Positions 23,501 to 36,630 of a stretch of DNA of 64,000 bases are shown here, piece after piece. A program made the translations under genes and the position numbers. The notes under the pieces are model-generated. The model did not search any database, was not told the origin of the DNA, and saw nothing but the letters and a program-made list of their open reading frames with translations. Every line of letters begins with the position of its first letter. Position 1 is the first letter of the stretch. Source of the stretch: Aphelocoma coerulescens (Eukaryota > Chordata > Aves > Passeriformes > Corvidae); NCBI RefSeq assembly GCF_041296385.1, contig NW_027184085.1:11155301-11219300 (forward strand), read 5' to 3'.

Positions 23501-26500
23501 CAGCACCCAGTTCACAGTCTGGTTTGAAAATCAGAACCCTCATTTGCTATTACATTTGGTGAAGTAACTGACTGACATATGAATAGTTTTGCTTTTTTTG
23601 ACTCCTAGACATGGGCTACTTAAGTCTGGTTCATTGCAAGCAGGAATCAGGAATAGTTTTGGCAGCTTTTTATGTTCAGAGTGTGTATCCCAGTGGAAGG
23701 ATTTATCTACCTATTGCTCTGCAAAGAAAGGCAATTACTTTTCTTAATTTGTTTCAAAGTAAAAATCAATGGGATCAGAGATTTTCCTATTGCTAAAAAT
23801 GAATCTCCAACTGCTTGATTTCCTGCTGATGCTCATAATATCATTCCTTAATATAAATCAGCAAAGTCACAGGAGAGCTGCATTGAACATACCCAATTAC
23901 TCACAACCTAAAGGACCCACGCTGCATTGCTGCAGCAGCTCCTCAGAGATCAGAGCTGTTTCTTCATCTTCTGGCAACAAGTGTTATGTTACTTACTTTG
24001 AAAATAGGTCCTATTTCACCCTATTGCTTTACATAAGCAAAAAACCAAAATAATCTGCTGCAGTTCCAGGGGGAAAGGCCAAAGCCAGTGTCTCATCAGC
24101 TATTCCGGTCAAACACTCTTGAAACAAGACCTTGTTTTCTCGGCTGCAGCAGTTTTTAGTGTAATCTCTATGGGCTACATGAATCTTCTGGAGTCAGCGA
24201 CTGATGGTGTCTCACGTGGGTTGCTACTTTGTTTTCTCTGGACTTCAGTGCTGCTTTGGGCACAGCAAACCAGGCTCTTTGGAAAAATGTCTGCAAGGGT
24301 ACAAGGTTGTTCTAGTGGCTTTCAGCTTTCCTTAGGAAAGGTTACACTGAACTTTAACTCTGTCCAGACTGTGTTAATTTTTTTTTGTTTCCTAGCTGAA
24401 AAGACTCAAGATGGATTTTTATTTTGGAATCTGAGACCTAATAACAAATTTATGCAAACACCTTTTTTTTGGCTCATACTTACGTGATAAAATGTTATGC
24501 TTTCTGAAGTAGTGGCTGTATTGTGCCTGTCTGATGTGGAGATAGTTAGCTATATGGCACATGTCTAATTGTTTAGAAAACACTAGTGCTAAAAAGTATA
24601 AGAGAATAACTCCTCACTGATGGGGGCCAGAAGTCCTGAATGCTGTCTCTCCTTTGAATTGCCTTTCATACTCTACCAAACTGTCTTCAAAACATGGTTT
24701 TATCCTTCCTATTTCACATAGATTACTGAGACACTGTAGCACTTTGGTGCTTGATACCATGGTTGGTCTAACCTTCAGGCCCATCATGTGAACTACGTTA
24801 CATATGTGAACATGCAGCAGAATGTACTTTGTTCCCATATACATACTAACTCTCTTAAGAGAGTCATCATTAGACTACAGGGACAGTAATTGAAATATTG
24901 TGTAATCTGAGTGATCAGAAGAAAGTAGATACTAAACTTCAGACTTCTATTGCTGAGAGCATTCTCTTGGCTCTCCTTCGCACTGCCTTGTAGATGGGAC
25001 TACAGCTAATGCATTGGAATCACATTGCATTCCCATGCAAGAAACTCAGAAAGGTCTAATTTCCTTTTGTTTCTGAGCTCAGGCTTCAGTATCTTTCCTG
25101 ACTCTTCCTGGGGGACCAGGCTCTCAGGCTGTGTTTGGCTCAGGCAATGCAGAAGCACTTTTGAACTCTGACGTGTAGGTGTGCACATTTGTCATCTCTC
25201 AACTCTGCACAGGGGCAAGGCCCAAATGTTGTGACAAAAAACTGAATGCTCCAGCCAGATCTCTGGTCTCAATGAACCAAGAAACCAGAAAACTGAGACA
25301 TGTTTCAATGCACTCTCCACCACTTGCTCCTGCATAGGCTGCCACACTTGCCTAGAGAGGGATAGATGAGAGTTAGATGAGATTAGCAATGCATGCACAG
25401 CAATCTTGGCTAATGGTAGCCCACCAGCCTGCCAACTGAAGAGACCCTGGAACCATTGCCAACAATTCTCATGGGTTTGCAGACACACCCTTGCAGGTAC
25501 ACTGACACGTGCAGTTGATGCAGCAGTGACACTGTCCTGAGCAGGGGGGCTGCCCTGTGGTGTGGCTGTGATCCCAGAGCATGCAGAGATGCAGAGACTG
25601 GTGGCCTTCAAATTCCCCCAAACCTCTGAACAGTGCAAATAAATTTCACAGTTGAGATTATATGTGCAGTGTTCAGCTTGTTTTCCTTTCCTATCCCTTC
25701 TCTTTCCTGCTGAATGATGGTGAGTGGAGAAGGGTCTTCCTTCATGTCTTCAAATTCATCAAAAGAGGAGACTAGAGCAGTTGATGAAACATCATTTCAG
25801 TGGGACACCTTCCTGTAGGAGAGGTCAGGCAGCAGCTCTTCCACCAACTCCTTCTGTTCCCACTTCAGTGCCTCCTGCCAATAAAGATGTGGAAGGACAG
25901 AGTGCAGATGAAGCAAAGACAAAGGAATGGTACTTGGAGGAGAACTGAGAAGTACAAGAGGTTTTCTGGAAGATGGCAGCTTCACACAACTTTTCCCTGT
26001 CATCTCTTCCAGGGCGCCAGGCAGCTCCTACCATGCACCCTGTCTATGGGCAATTGAAGCCTGGCTGGAGTCACAATGGGGAAAATCAGTTTTGGGGATG
26101 GGGTAAGCATCTGCTTCTCCCCCAGATTTATGACTGTGATGGAAGCTCCTGTCATCCCTCACTCTGCATCTGTGTTTCCAGCTGCTTCTCCATTGTTGTT
26201 ATTTCCAAGTGACGACTGATTGAATCTCTGCTAGTGCAGCAAGTGGGATGGGGCTGTTCCAGGTGCACATTCCAACTCTCCAAAATGTCCACTGGCCACA
26301 GAGGACCCACTGCCTGCAGACCTAGACATGTCTGGTTAAGAGGGATCTGCCAAAATGTATGTTGCTTTCTGTTGGTGGAGTGTTTATGCTCTTATTTTTT
26401 CCAAGCGTTCCTGCCAAATAGCAAGATAGCACAGATGCAGAGCTACTGCACAGGTCGTGGAGGAGGAAGTTGTTTCTTAGCTACAATTGAAGGTGAGAGC

Positions 26501-29500
26501 CTTACAGATTGCTGCCTTGTTCCGGCATCTGCCTCAATCCAAACTCAGTCAGGTGGTGTGAATTTTACTCAATCTGTGATGTTGCACTAGCACAACTCTT
26601 GTGTGTCTGGTTAGAATTACAACTGCCTGCAGTTTTGGATCAATGCAGGGCTCACCCACCCTTCAAGGTTGCACTTCTGTCCCACACCTTGCCAGCCCAA
26701 GCAGTGAAACTCACAGTGAAAACCATGCTCCAGTAATCCCTTTCCTCAGTTCTGCCGCAGTGTAATTGTTTGCTCCAATAGGATTAATCACCACCTGAAC
26801 AAGGTGCCCTCTGCCCTTCGTTAGTTGTTCAAGCCCCAGAGCTCTGTCCTGTGCCCATGGCCACTGGAGGGCTACCAGCACAGCCCACATAGCTCAGTGG
26901 CCAACTGGAACTTGTGCGAGCCACCCTGCAAGTAAAGGCTTAGCCAAAGCTGAGCCCAGAACTCCAGAACAGCCCAGTGAAGAACAGGCTGAAGTTAAGA
27001 GTGCTGCTGAATGCCTTCACTCCATGTGCCTCTGGCATGCAGCAAACAACAAATAAAAGCAGGAAATTAGGGAATTCCACAGAATTCAATGAATTGTTAA
27101 CAATCTATTAACAAAATATGGCAAAAATGCATCATGCAAAGCAAAATGCTTTTCCTTGCAGCCTATGCCAAATACATAGATACAAGAAGCCAGAAACTGA
27201 GGTTTAGGAGATGATAATCCATTGCTCTGAATTTTGTATAGCAGTTAAAATCTTTAATGTAAATGTTCACTATAATGTGCTGTAAAACCCTGGAGAATGG
27301 TTCTGCTCTCATTTTCTGGGAGATCAGACAAATAAACGAACGCATCTGGATCCATCTAATGTTGCTCAATGGGCAGGAGCTTAATGTATCAAAAGATGAA
27401 GCACATCAGCTCCAGAGTTAGGCTCTTACATGGCCTCGAAAACAAGGCCCAAAACGTCTGATTATTTGGGCTAGTTTGGGGCTCAGCCTCACTGGAAGTC
27501 AGTGTCATACAAGTTAAGAATTTCTAATTTATGTGTGTATTTATGTATTGTCACACGCAGAGACCTGTAATTGAACCCGAGCTGTGTAACCAGGGCATTA
27601 TAACATCCAAACCTGCAGGTTTCCCTCTGGCTGGGGTGGGACATGAGGGCTCCTCTGTCCTCCCTGTGGCAATCTGGAGGCTACCTTCCCATGATAGCAC
27701 CAGTTTTCCTCCGGGATGAATGGTCTCTGAACCAAGCAGCACTCTGTGAGCTATGCACGACCACTGGAAAATGGGACTTTGTGCTGGCAGGCAGACACAG
27801 GCTTTTTTCTCCTGCAAGAGGGCATTTCAGAGGAAATTACTACGCACTGCACAGGACAAAATATTTTTGCCATTGTGCTAAAATGTATCTAGAGCAAGGA
27901 AACTACACTTAGGGTATGAAAAAAGGGGAAATAACAACATGGGGTTGTCTGCAGTGCAGTAAGGGAAGAAAAACACCAGGAGAGGCATCCTGAAGTATGC
28001 TTCCTGCATGTATTGAATGCTTTAAAACATGATGCTTTTCCTTTCAAAAACAGTGAACACACTGGCATTACAATCCCCTATTTTTTTGAGTTGAGCGATA
28101 CATTCCAATCTTTGTAGGACACTTTTCTTCAGCTGAGATGGCATTTGGCTGTGGTTACTATGACAAACAGAGAAGAATTGGCATGTGGCATGCTTAAATA
28201 AATATGCAACCATGTTCTGTAGAGAAAAATATCTTAAAAAATGAATTAGATACTTCATTGTAATCTATTGCATGTTCAGAGGTCCATGGTACTGAAAATA
28301 AACAATATTTATAAGCATTTCATGGGCCATTATAAAAACAGACTGCATTTTACTTTGTAACTTTATAGGATGTTTTTCAGCTTGTGTTCCTTTACAAAAG
28401 AGCTTTCTTTATTAATTATTTGTTTTCTTTTAGTGTGGAAAATAGTTTCAGGCTCACCAAAGATGAGAACACAATACAATATTTGATTAATATTCTTTAT
28501 TATTGTATCTTGTTTCTCCAAGATGAAAAATGTGCTGTTATTCCCAGAGCTTTGTTAGAATAGCAAACCAGTCTCTGCAGGGTAACCCTGAATCAAGCAT
28601 CTTCTTTCATATGCCCAGTCATTGGTCAAAAGGAGGGGACAAAAACAGGACACACAGTGGGGCATATGGAATGAATGAGGTCTCCAAGGACAATTCATTA
28701 TTCTATTATCCTAAGTAATAATATTTTTATTTCTTTATGTCTAGAGGCCTCAAGCTGGAGGACCGAGGGCACAGTAGGTACATTCCTTACATGAAAAAAA
28801 GAAGACAATCCTTGTCTGAAGAATTCTGGACTGCATAAATGAGAAAATATGCAGGGAAAAAGAGTTAATAATCCACAAAGACAAAGAGGTGTGAAACAGG
28901 TTGACCATAAGTGCCTGAAAACAAAGTTCTTAGCTTTCTTGTATGTCTTGAAATTATCTCAGAATCTTTTAATGATGAAGTAGTGATCTTGATTTCAGCA
29001 GAGACTGTCAATTGCCATTTTATTCTAAACATTTTTCTGCTCTTTCTGGGAGCAATCAGGGATGAAATGCTGCAGCATAAAGCATTGTTCTTCAGGAACA
29101 GTTTAGGTCAGGGAGGCGTTATGGCTCTAACTCCTCATTAGTAGATGGCTAGATGGCATGCCATAAAAACAGAGTGGATAAGCATTTCACAGACAGCTAC
29201 TTACCTGGCAATTTAGTGCATGAGTAACCCAGCACCTGAAAACACTGCAGAAATGTTACAGATCATTTTTAGAGAGAGAAAAGCTGAACGAAAATTATAG
29301 ACCCTTCATTCACTCTGATACTTTTGGCACATCATTAGTCACATTGAGAATTGTCTCATAAGGCTGGTGGATTGTCTGGCCCAACAGTTTGTAGCATAAG
29401 ATAAGGTTTTTTACCATGATTTAACATCACAGGCAATGTCTACTTCTAATTATTGATCTCAGCAATGTATTAACCTGCTAATTTCTCCTCAATAGGATTT

Positions 29501-31838
29501 GATGTAGTATATGAGGCCCTGTGTGTGACACATGTGGGTGGCTTCAGTATTCGTGTGTGGCAGAACCAGACATCTTGCACTTACAGATCACTTACACCTG
29601 ATCTACATGGTAAGCTGTAAACCAATTGCTGCCCATGAGTGGCGCTCCCTCAAGGGAGGAAAAGTAGGACAAAGCAATTGAATCTGCAGCCATGTCAGTG
29701 TCCATGCCTTAGAGAGGGAAAAGGTCAGTGGATGGAGCAAGGATGGTTAAATTCCATGGTATTTACTTGTGTCCAACTACAAGTGGTAGGCAAGCAATGT
29801 GTTACTGCTGCACACAGTAGGCAGCAACCACGACTGATATCTCAAATGATGGGAAGACTGAGCAAATTAAGGATATGTAAGAGAGAGAGACAGAACAGGA
29901 GAGGAAAGTGTCTTGGAAAAAATACAAAGTAATAGAGCAGCTGGGAGAGGGAAAGCAACTGCTGAAATAAGCAAGAACACTACCACCTTCAAGCTGAAGT
30001 CTTGAAAAAGCTAGAAAAAGTGAGCATAACATAGAATCTGTTAATATTTTGTATGCACGAACCTGAGAGTTGAAACTGCAGCAATCCCTGTCATCTCCGG
30101 CTCCCCAAGACCTGCCCAGTCCTGGGGCTGGATCTCCCTGCTCAGTTTTGCACAGCTGTGTGTGTATCCAGGGCAGCTGGTTTGTTAGATGGTCTGTTTC
30201 AATCTTGGCTGCTGATTGTTGCCCTGCACTCACCACTTCGGCAATCACAGGCCCATATTTTGAAGGTTCCTGGTTGAGGCATTTGCAATGTTGCCAAGGT
30301 GCCATCTGAAATCACTGCTCAGAAATAGATCAGTAATGGTGAACAATAGCTAAAGACTTGTTTCCACTTGTAAAACCTCGATATGATCCCAGCCTGCAAA
30401 ATGAACATTATTATTTATTTGTGTCAGCATCTGGCATGTGCTGGGCATTTCATAGACAAGGAAGAAATGATAAAATACTGGTTAGACAGAGAAGCAGACA
30501 GATGCAGGGGTGGGGGAATAACAACAGATTATTTCAGTGTAAAGTTAGCACCAGCCTCTTAAAGCAAAAAAACTGGAGCACATTATCTAAAACTACTTGG
30601 AGAGAGTTGCACGAACAGCAGCTGAAGAGACAGATAAAGGAATGTGAAAGATGGGTAGACATTGACTAGACAGTGTTTGGGATTGCTTCAAGTGGTGTGC
30701 AAGAAGGATGGGACTAGTAATATAAAGGAATTCAGAAAGAAGATTATCAGCTTTTTTGCTTTTGGTTCTGTAAATGTGGGAGGGAAGCACCTTGCTTAAA
30801 TGTGGACAGATTTTGGTGTTGCCAGCTACACTAACAGGAGAGACCGTTCAGCCTTTTACACTCCTCTGCAAACATTCATTCATTTGGGAGTCAGCTCTAG
30901 GGGGACATTTGGTCAGATCTGAACCTACCTTAAGCTAAATTAGAATTGTAAATACAGATAAATATGGTTTGGAACTCAAACTCATCCACTGCCCTTTTCT
31001 AATGGAAACAGAATATCTTACGTGAAGCAGTGGTCTTACGTGATTCACTTACTTATCCCCACCCTTAGAAAAAATATATTTTGGATGCCTCTCTTTTAAC
31101 CTGACTTTAATTTTCATGAAAACATGTCTGATAGCTTTGGAGACAATATTGGTATGTTCTGTACAGAAATTTTACTAGCTGCTTTTTTTTTTTTTTTCCT
31201 TTGGCATAAACTTGAAAGAATTGTTGGAAGATGATGCCTGCTGGAAACATTTATCCATTTCATTTTGAGAATGTGAGTAACTGTGCAGTGTATGTCATGC
31301 ATATTAAATGTTTCACTATGAAAACAAATTTTACTCATTATTGCTTCTTATGACTTTCCAGTATGTTCTCTTAGAATATGCTCTGCTCTCTGCCATCTGC
31401 CCATTTCTGGAATTAGGATGCAGAACCGATCCAATACTTTGTACAAATCTCAATGGTTTTAAGATTAGGCTTCGCAAGAATGCATTCCACTGGCTCTCCA
31501 GCCTGGAACCAACAACAAAATAACTATGTGATGGCAGGAAAGGACACAGCCTGCTGGAAGTTTTGCATCGCGTGATCTAGTGATGGAGGAGTGCTGTTAA
31601 ATCTACTCCCTGGCAGGCAGGTTGTCAGTGTGGCTGAGTTTTAGTAGAACATCTTTTTTCACTGCAATCCTACACTATTTTAGTTCCTGTGCAGCTGTTT
31701 TTCTGAGCATGAACAAGTAGGCCTAATACAGTAGAGACACTACACAAAGTTGTAATTCAAAGACTATACGATGTAATAATTCAGAGGTCCCAAACACAGA
31801 GTGACAGAAAGCATCCTTGCAGGTGCTATGTCATGCAG
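20564..31838. other. Long intergenic unique stretch
   Basis: About 11 kb contain no gene, LTR or CR1 that I can recognise. ORFs of up to 167 codons on both strands (for example 25192-25638 and 29802-30305) show no domain, no splice-supported structure and no conservation evidence. A poly-T run lies at about 31180-31198. Confidence 0.45.
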
Positions 31839-31985
31839 GAATCATAGAAATAATGGTGTGGAGACTTCTATGTAACCTGAAGATCTAGTCCAGCCTCCTG
31901 CTTAGATCAGAACTATTGGCAACACTGAATATTATTTCTATGCATCTGCCTATGTGTCTGTGGATGGAGAATCCACTGGAGGGCA
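31839..31985 (-). mobile_element. Old, diverged CR1-like 3' fragment
   Basis: GAATCATAGAAATAATGG is followed by GATCTAGTCCAGCCTCCTGC. This matches the antisense layout of the CR1 3' end, but heavily diverged. The boundaries are approximate. Confidence 0.5.
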
Positions 31986-33684
31986 ACGAACAAAGTAGCC
32001 GTGAGAGAAACTGCTGGACATTAGGAAAAGCACATAACCAATCCAACCTGGGGTTAAACTAGTTTAAAAAAAGTGAGTGAAACTTACAGACAAAAGATGT
32101 GAAAGGAGTCATTGGGAGCTCACTTAGCTGAACGACGCAGAGTGGAGTTGCTAATGTAAGACAAAGTGAAAAACAGGGGTATATAGAAGAAGCAAAGCTA
32201 GGACCACAGGTGACTGAAACAGGATGGGTTGTTTATTTGGGAGTGAGAGAAAACAACCCAGGCAAAGCAAAGCCACAGGTGAGGGCTGCACAGGGACATC
32301 CCCGTCATTCAGACCTGTGAATGATCACTGCAGTCTGGAGCAGGACAGTCAGATAGTTGTCCTGACCTGCATGGTGAATCTGCCCTGCTGGAGCAATCCA
32401 CAGACACGGGGTGATTTGGGATAGACCCATGGTGTTGTTCAGAGAGAAGGAATGTGAGAAATAGAGCCAGATAGTGTGAGAATAGAGTGTGGAGAAGAGG
32501 TAGTGTTACCATGAAGGGAAACTGCAGCATGCAAAGGGATTTTTCCTGGGTTGTGACAAATGCAATTTCTGCCATAAAAAATATGGTATGTTTTGATGTG
32601 GCTGCAGTTTTGGGAAAGGAGGAAAGTACCTCACTCCACCCTCTTTCTCACCCCAATCCCTCACAGTCTGTGACCAGAATGCATTGAAATGTGTGAGCCC
32701 TTGAGGAAAACAGCAAAGAAATAGGAAGCTCAATTACAAGATTTTAATGAAGCTTCAGATCCTTATAATCCTACAAAAGCAATGGAAAGTACAGTGGTCT
32801 CAAGGTATTACAGTATGCATTGTGGTTCCCTGTGTGCAGCACGCGAGGCTTTGGAAGGGCTGGGATGCTTTGTGCCAGGCCTTGCTTTATGCTTGCAGCA
32901 GTCTTGCTTTATGTTCCCTGAAACAACATCTGGCAAGGCTGGTGAGATGTCAGCAGGCAAGGCACAAGGACTCCCAAGGTACAGCCCAGAACCCCATAGT
33001 CTGGATACTGCTGGAATAGGAGAGACCTGTAGGAACACATGCCAGCTGGACTTCCACAAGATTAGCCTTGCTGATGACCAAATATGTGTCCAACAATGAA
33101 GAGATACCTGATTTCAGAGCCCCAGGTCCAGTTTATGCAGATTGATGTAAGAAAATAACTGAAGAAACCAGTCCATCACATGCCCTTTCTGGGAAGGTTG
33201 ATGTCCAGAAGGAATTTCAAGCATGAGACTGTCTCAATTAATATATAGTATGATTATAGTAAAGTAAAATTAAGCACCTAAAAACTGGATGTCAAATGGG
33301 GAAGCAAAACAGATCTGTCAGCTATCACAACTAGATCTCAAAAGCATGAAAAACATAAGTTAATGATATAATAAATCAACCGTATTCAGAGTCATCGGGT
33401 TTCAAATACCACTCCCAAATCTCACCAGACATCAGCTGTGTGCAAAAAAACCCAACTCCAGCTAATGGCAGATCTTGCTTTAGCTTCAATAGGAGCTGAA
33501 CACTGTGGTATGAATGTGCAATCCTGGCTCCGTGCCTGCTCATTTCAGCAAGACTTTGGTGAATGTTGATTTTGGAAAGGAACTTGAAGTGAAGTTAGAG
33601 GTCTGATGCCCCTGTCTCCATCCAAGTTCAGATGAATTAATATAGCTGTCAGGGCAGATGGTTGCTGCTTGGGATTGTTGCTTA
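31986..33684. other. Intergenic unique sequence
   Basis: No gene or recognised repeat was seen. Confidence 0.5.
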
Positions 33685-33769
33685 GAATCATAGAGTCACA
33701 GAACCGTTTAGGTTGGAAAAAGCTTTAGATCATGAAGTCTAACCAGTCTAATCATTAACCGAGCACTGC
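33685..33769 (-). mobile_element. CR1 3' terminus, cut by an LTR
   Basis: AGAATCATAGAGTCACAG, TTTAGGTTGGAAAAAG and ATTAACCGAGCACTGC are the antisense CR1 3' terminal blocks. The element stops abruptly at 33769, where an LTR begins. Confidence 0.85.
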
Positions 33770-34370
33770 TGTTATGATCCAGTTTTAAGGTTCTTAGAAA
33801 TGCCTCTGCCTGAATTAAGGTGCAAACGAGACCATATGCCAGTGATAATAGTAAGGGTTTTATTTGATGGTAAACATGAGAAAGAGAGAGAGAGAGAGAG
33901 AGAAAGGAAGAAAGAAGTAGAAAATAGGTGGGGGGGGGGGTGGACAGAAAGAGTGACAGGGACAGAATAAGGAAAATATCACCACTCTGTTGATCCCAGC
34001 AATGTTCATTGATCCTCTCCAGCTGGTCTTCTCGGTGGTGAAGGTCCCCCAGAAGGCACAGAGTCCCATGGGTTTATATGCTCAGGCTAGGTAGGCATGT
34101 CTGGCCATGTCCCCCAGGGGTGGGGGTCAGTCTCTCACAGCAGACTCTGGGTCTGTTCCATCACGTGCAGCCTTGTGGGGCCAAGCCTCTCACGTGAATG
34201 TCCCGTGGATGTGCCCTGTGGGGTTGGGGGTTCCACAGCTGGGCCAGTTTGTGTAATTGGAGGATGGGTGTTCACTGCCTCTCACCAGAGGTTGCATCAT
34301 GCACCCAAAACCTCCTCCCCCGCCTCAGCTGGGGGAGTCTGTGTAAACCAAGGTTCTGTGAGATGTGCTC
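33770..34370 (-). mobile_element. ERV LTR, minus orientation
   Basis: It begins TGTTATGATCCAGTTTTAAG, which I recognise as a passerine LTR end in antisense. Minus-strand signals are in the correct order: TATAAA (complement of 34073-34078) and AATAAA (complement of 33859-33864). A (GA)n tract at about 33879-33903 and an 11-G run at 33930-33940 lie on the + strand within it. The right boundary is uncertain (about 34355-34375), and I saw no clear target duplication. Confidence 0.7.
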
Positions 34371-35165
34371 TCCCAGTGGTCTGGTGAGCACTTCCACCAG
34401 CTCCTTCAGTGCCCTTGGGTGGATCCCATCTGGCCCCTAGACCTGTGTGCACCCAAGCGGTGCAGCAGGTCCCTTACCACTTCCCCTTGGATCACAGGGG
34501 CTTCATTCTGCTCCCCATCCCTGTCCTACAGCTAACCAGGCTGAGTACCCTGAGAGCAACTGGTGTTACTATTATAGACTGAGGCAAAGAAAGCATTAAG
34601 TACCTCAGGCTTTTCCTCATCCTTTCTCACGGTATTTCCACCATGTCCAGTAATGGCCAGAAATTCTCCTTAGCCCTCCTACTGCTGCTGTTTGTATTTA
34701 TAGAAACATTTTTATTGCCTTTTACAGCAGTAGCCAGATTAAGTTGTAGTTGGGTTCTGGCCCTCCTAATTTTCTCCCTTCATGACTTCACCATATCTTT
34801 TTAGTCCTCCAGCGTCACCTGCCCCTTCTTCTACAGGTCACAAACTCTCCTTTTCCCCTGATTGTCAGCCAAAACTCTCTGTTCAGCCAGGCCTATCTTC
34901 TCCCCTGCTGTCTCATCTTTCAGCACATGGGGACATTTCTGCACCTTTAAGATTTCTTCCTTGCAAGATATCCAGCCTTCCTGGGCCTCCAGCTCCCCCT
35001 GTTTTTTGCCACGCCGCATGTATTGGTGTAAATGCATTCAGCTGGGGTATTGATCCCATAGCCTTTTTGTGGGAAGAAGCTCTAATTCCTGTGGGACCAT
35101 TCTCAGGTGCTTCTGTGATTTCTAGTACATCAATAACTCTTTGGTCTTTGCTGCTGTGACTCTCC
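34371..35165 (-). pseudogene. CR1 LINE ORF2 fragment (endonuclease-RT linker and start of RT), broken
   Basis: The minus strand encodes pieces of CR1 ORF2 (endonuclease/reverse transcriptase polyprotein), for example GPDGIHP followed by a leucine-rich segment near 34440-34390. Further pieces on the same strand match the linker between endonuclease and reverse transcriptase. Stops and frame breaks are present (for example a stop after a CDL motif near 34832), so it is non-functional. It holds neither the catalytic RT motifs nor the CR1 3' UTR, so it is not the direct continuation of the 3' terminus at 33685. The upper boundary is approximate. Confidence 0.75.
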
Positions 35166-35242
35166 ATCCCCTACCCTCACTGAGAGGGCACATCAATGGA
35201 CCTCATTAGTATCCCTCAGATGAAATCACCTTTTTTTGGATA

Positions 35243-35284
35243 ATAATTGTCGCAATTGATCATTTGTCGCAAATGATAATAATT
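35243..35284. repeat. Twin TCG-loop palindromes
   Basis: ATCATTTGTCGCAAATGAT (35259-35277) is a perfect 8-bp inverted repeat around TCG. Immediately before it, AATTGTCGCAATT (35246-35258) is a second inverted repeat with the same TCG centre. TAATAA occurs on both outer sides. Confidence 0.75.
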
Positions 35285-35602
35285 TACTCTACTCTTGTGT
35301 GTTTTAATGATTGTTCTCCCTTTGTTACTTCTTTGCCAAGATCCCACTTAATATCCAACACTAAGAAGTGGCTTTAAAGGCTTACGAAAAGGATCATAAA
35401 CATGATTTCCACTCATGGAATTACATATTGTTAGAAAGAAAACAAAAAGTCTTCACATAAAATCTCCCTATGTCCCATGCCCAACTGGCCCTGGAAGTGT
35501 AACTCTGCACTCTTCCACTTGTTGCCTATGTGTTGGTAAATTCTTTTGTAAATCTTTATTTTCTTAATGAAGTTACTCATGGGTTTTGCACCCTGTCTTC
35601 AT

Positions 35603-35699
35603 CCTTACCTTACCTTACCTTACCTTACCTTACCTTACCTTACCTTACCTTACCTTACCTTACCTTACCTTACCTTACCTTACCTTACCTTACCTTACC
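35603..35699. repeat. (CCTTA)n pentanucleotide microsatellite, about 19 copies
   Basis: A near-perfect uninterrupted CCTTA array of 97 bases. The open frames through it are produced by the repeat and are not genes. Confidence 0.98.
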
Positions 35700-36349
35700 A
35701 TTTCTTTCTCTTCTAGACTTGATAATGGTAGATGTGGGTTTGTACTTCATAAGGAAAGGAAACAAATACCTTTAATCTGTGCTGTCAAAATATAAAAGAA
35801 TTAAATTAACTATATTTAAGTCCTTGCCCATGCCTGTCTAATTTTCTCCTCTATTGATGGGGTAGACTGTGCTATGTTTAATACATATTAGCTTTTTCTT
35901 CTCCAAAGAACTGCTGTTTTGTTTTCATCCAAGAAGAGCAGAGAAGAAGTCCCTGATCTTTATAGGCACAGTGTTAAATTTGTAACCCATCCTGATGATG
36001 TAAAGTGCCCTTACTAAAGATAAAGTTTTATATTTCTTTTCCCAAATACTGCAATTCTGCTCAGGTGATTTATTTAAATGCTCAGATTGCTTTATCAGCT
36101 TCCTGGTACTGCCTGGTACTGAGGGCTCCACATCATAGATTGTCCTCAGCCTTCTTGGCAGCAGATGGCTTGCTGAGCCTTTCTCAGGTGGTTCCATTAG
36201 CCAGCTGCCAGCTCTCTCAAGTCTTGCTTTCATGGCCTCAGGGGTGTCTCACACTCCTCTGCTGCATGTCTAATCCCAAACTCGATCATCCACTTCGATT
36301 TACTGCTAGTCTTCTTGGATCGCTGTTGCAAGTACAATTGAGGAGTGAT

Positions 36350-36425
36350 CGAAGTTCGAAGGCACCTCCAAAGGCCACCTAGTCCAACCTCCACTCTAAA
36401 CCAATCTAATTAGATCAGGTAATGT
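36350..36425 (-). mobile_element. Short diverged CR1-like fragment
   Basis: GGCCACCTAGTCCAACCTCC followed by AATTAGATCAGG resembles the antisense CR1 3' region. It is short and old. Confidence 0.5.
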
Positions 36426-36483
36426 TAGGGACATGAGTAGTCACATCTTGGAGGGTGGATAGGACATTGCTATACCTTCTCAG

Positions 36484-36630
36484 CTGGAAGATGAAGTGCT
36501 CAAACTAAGCGGCCAAGAACAAGAACCTCGGGCAGAAGCTGCTGAGAAACTGCAGCCAGACATAGATGGCAAGACCAGCATGGCCTCAAGTGCCAACGGG
36601 ACAAACATCAGCCAGATGCAGGGATCCCAG
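36484..36630 (+). other. Exon-like open segment (cryptic exon candidate), function unknown
   Basis: A 147-base segment (exactly 49 codons) is bounded by a plausible acceptor (CTATACCTTCTCAG) and a donor (CCCAG followed by GTACTG). It is open in the frame reading LEDEVLKLSG and ends NISQMQGSQ, with a polar, acidic and coiled-coil-like composition. No family is recognised. The minus strand is also open over the same interval, so chance is possible. A decayed CR1 lies about 60 bases upstream. Confidence 0.25.

Noticed and set aside
20564..31838. ORFs of 100-167 codons in the long unique stretch
   Set aside because: Their lengths are as expected by chance in moderately GC-rich vertebrate DNA; there is no domain, splice structure or codon bias.
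35603..35699. Telomere-like repeat
   Set aside because: The unit is CCTTA/TAAGG, not the vertebrate TTAGGG/CCCTAA; it is an ordinary pentanucleotide array.
35530..35795. ORFs with LTLPY/TLPYL repeats
   Set aside because: They are produced by the CCTTA microsatellite.
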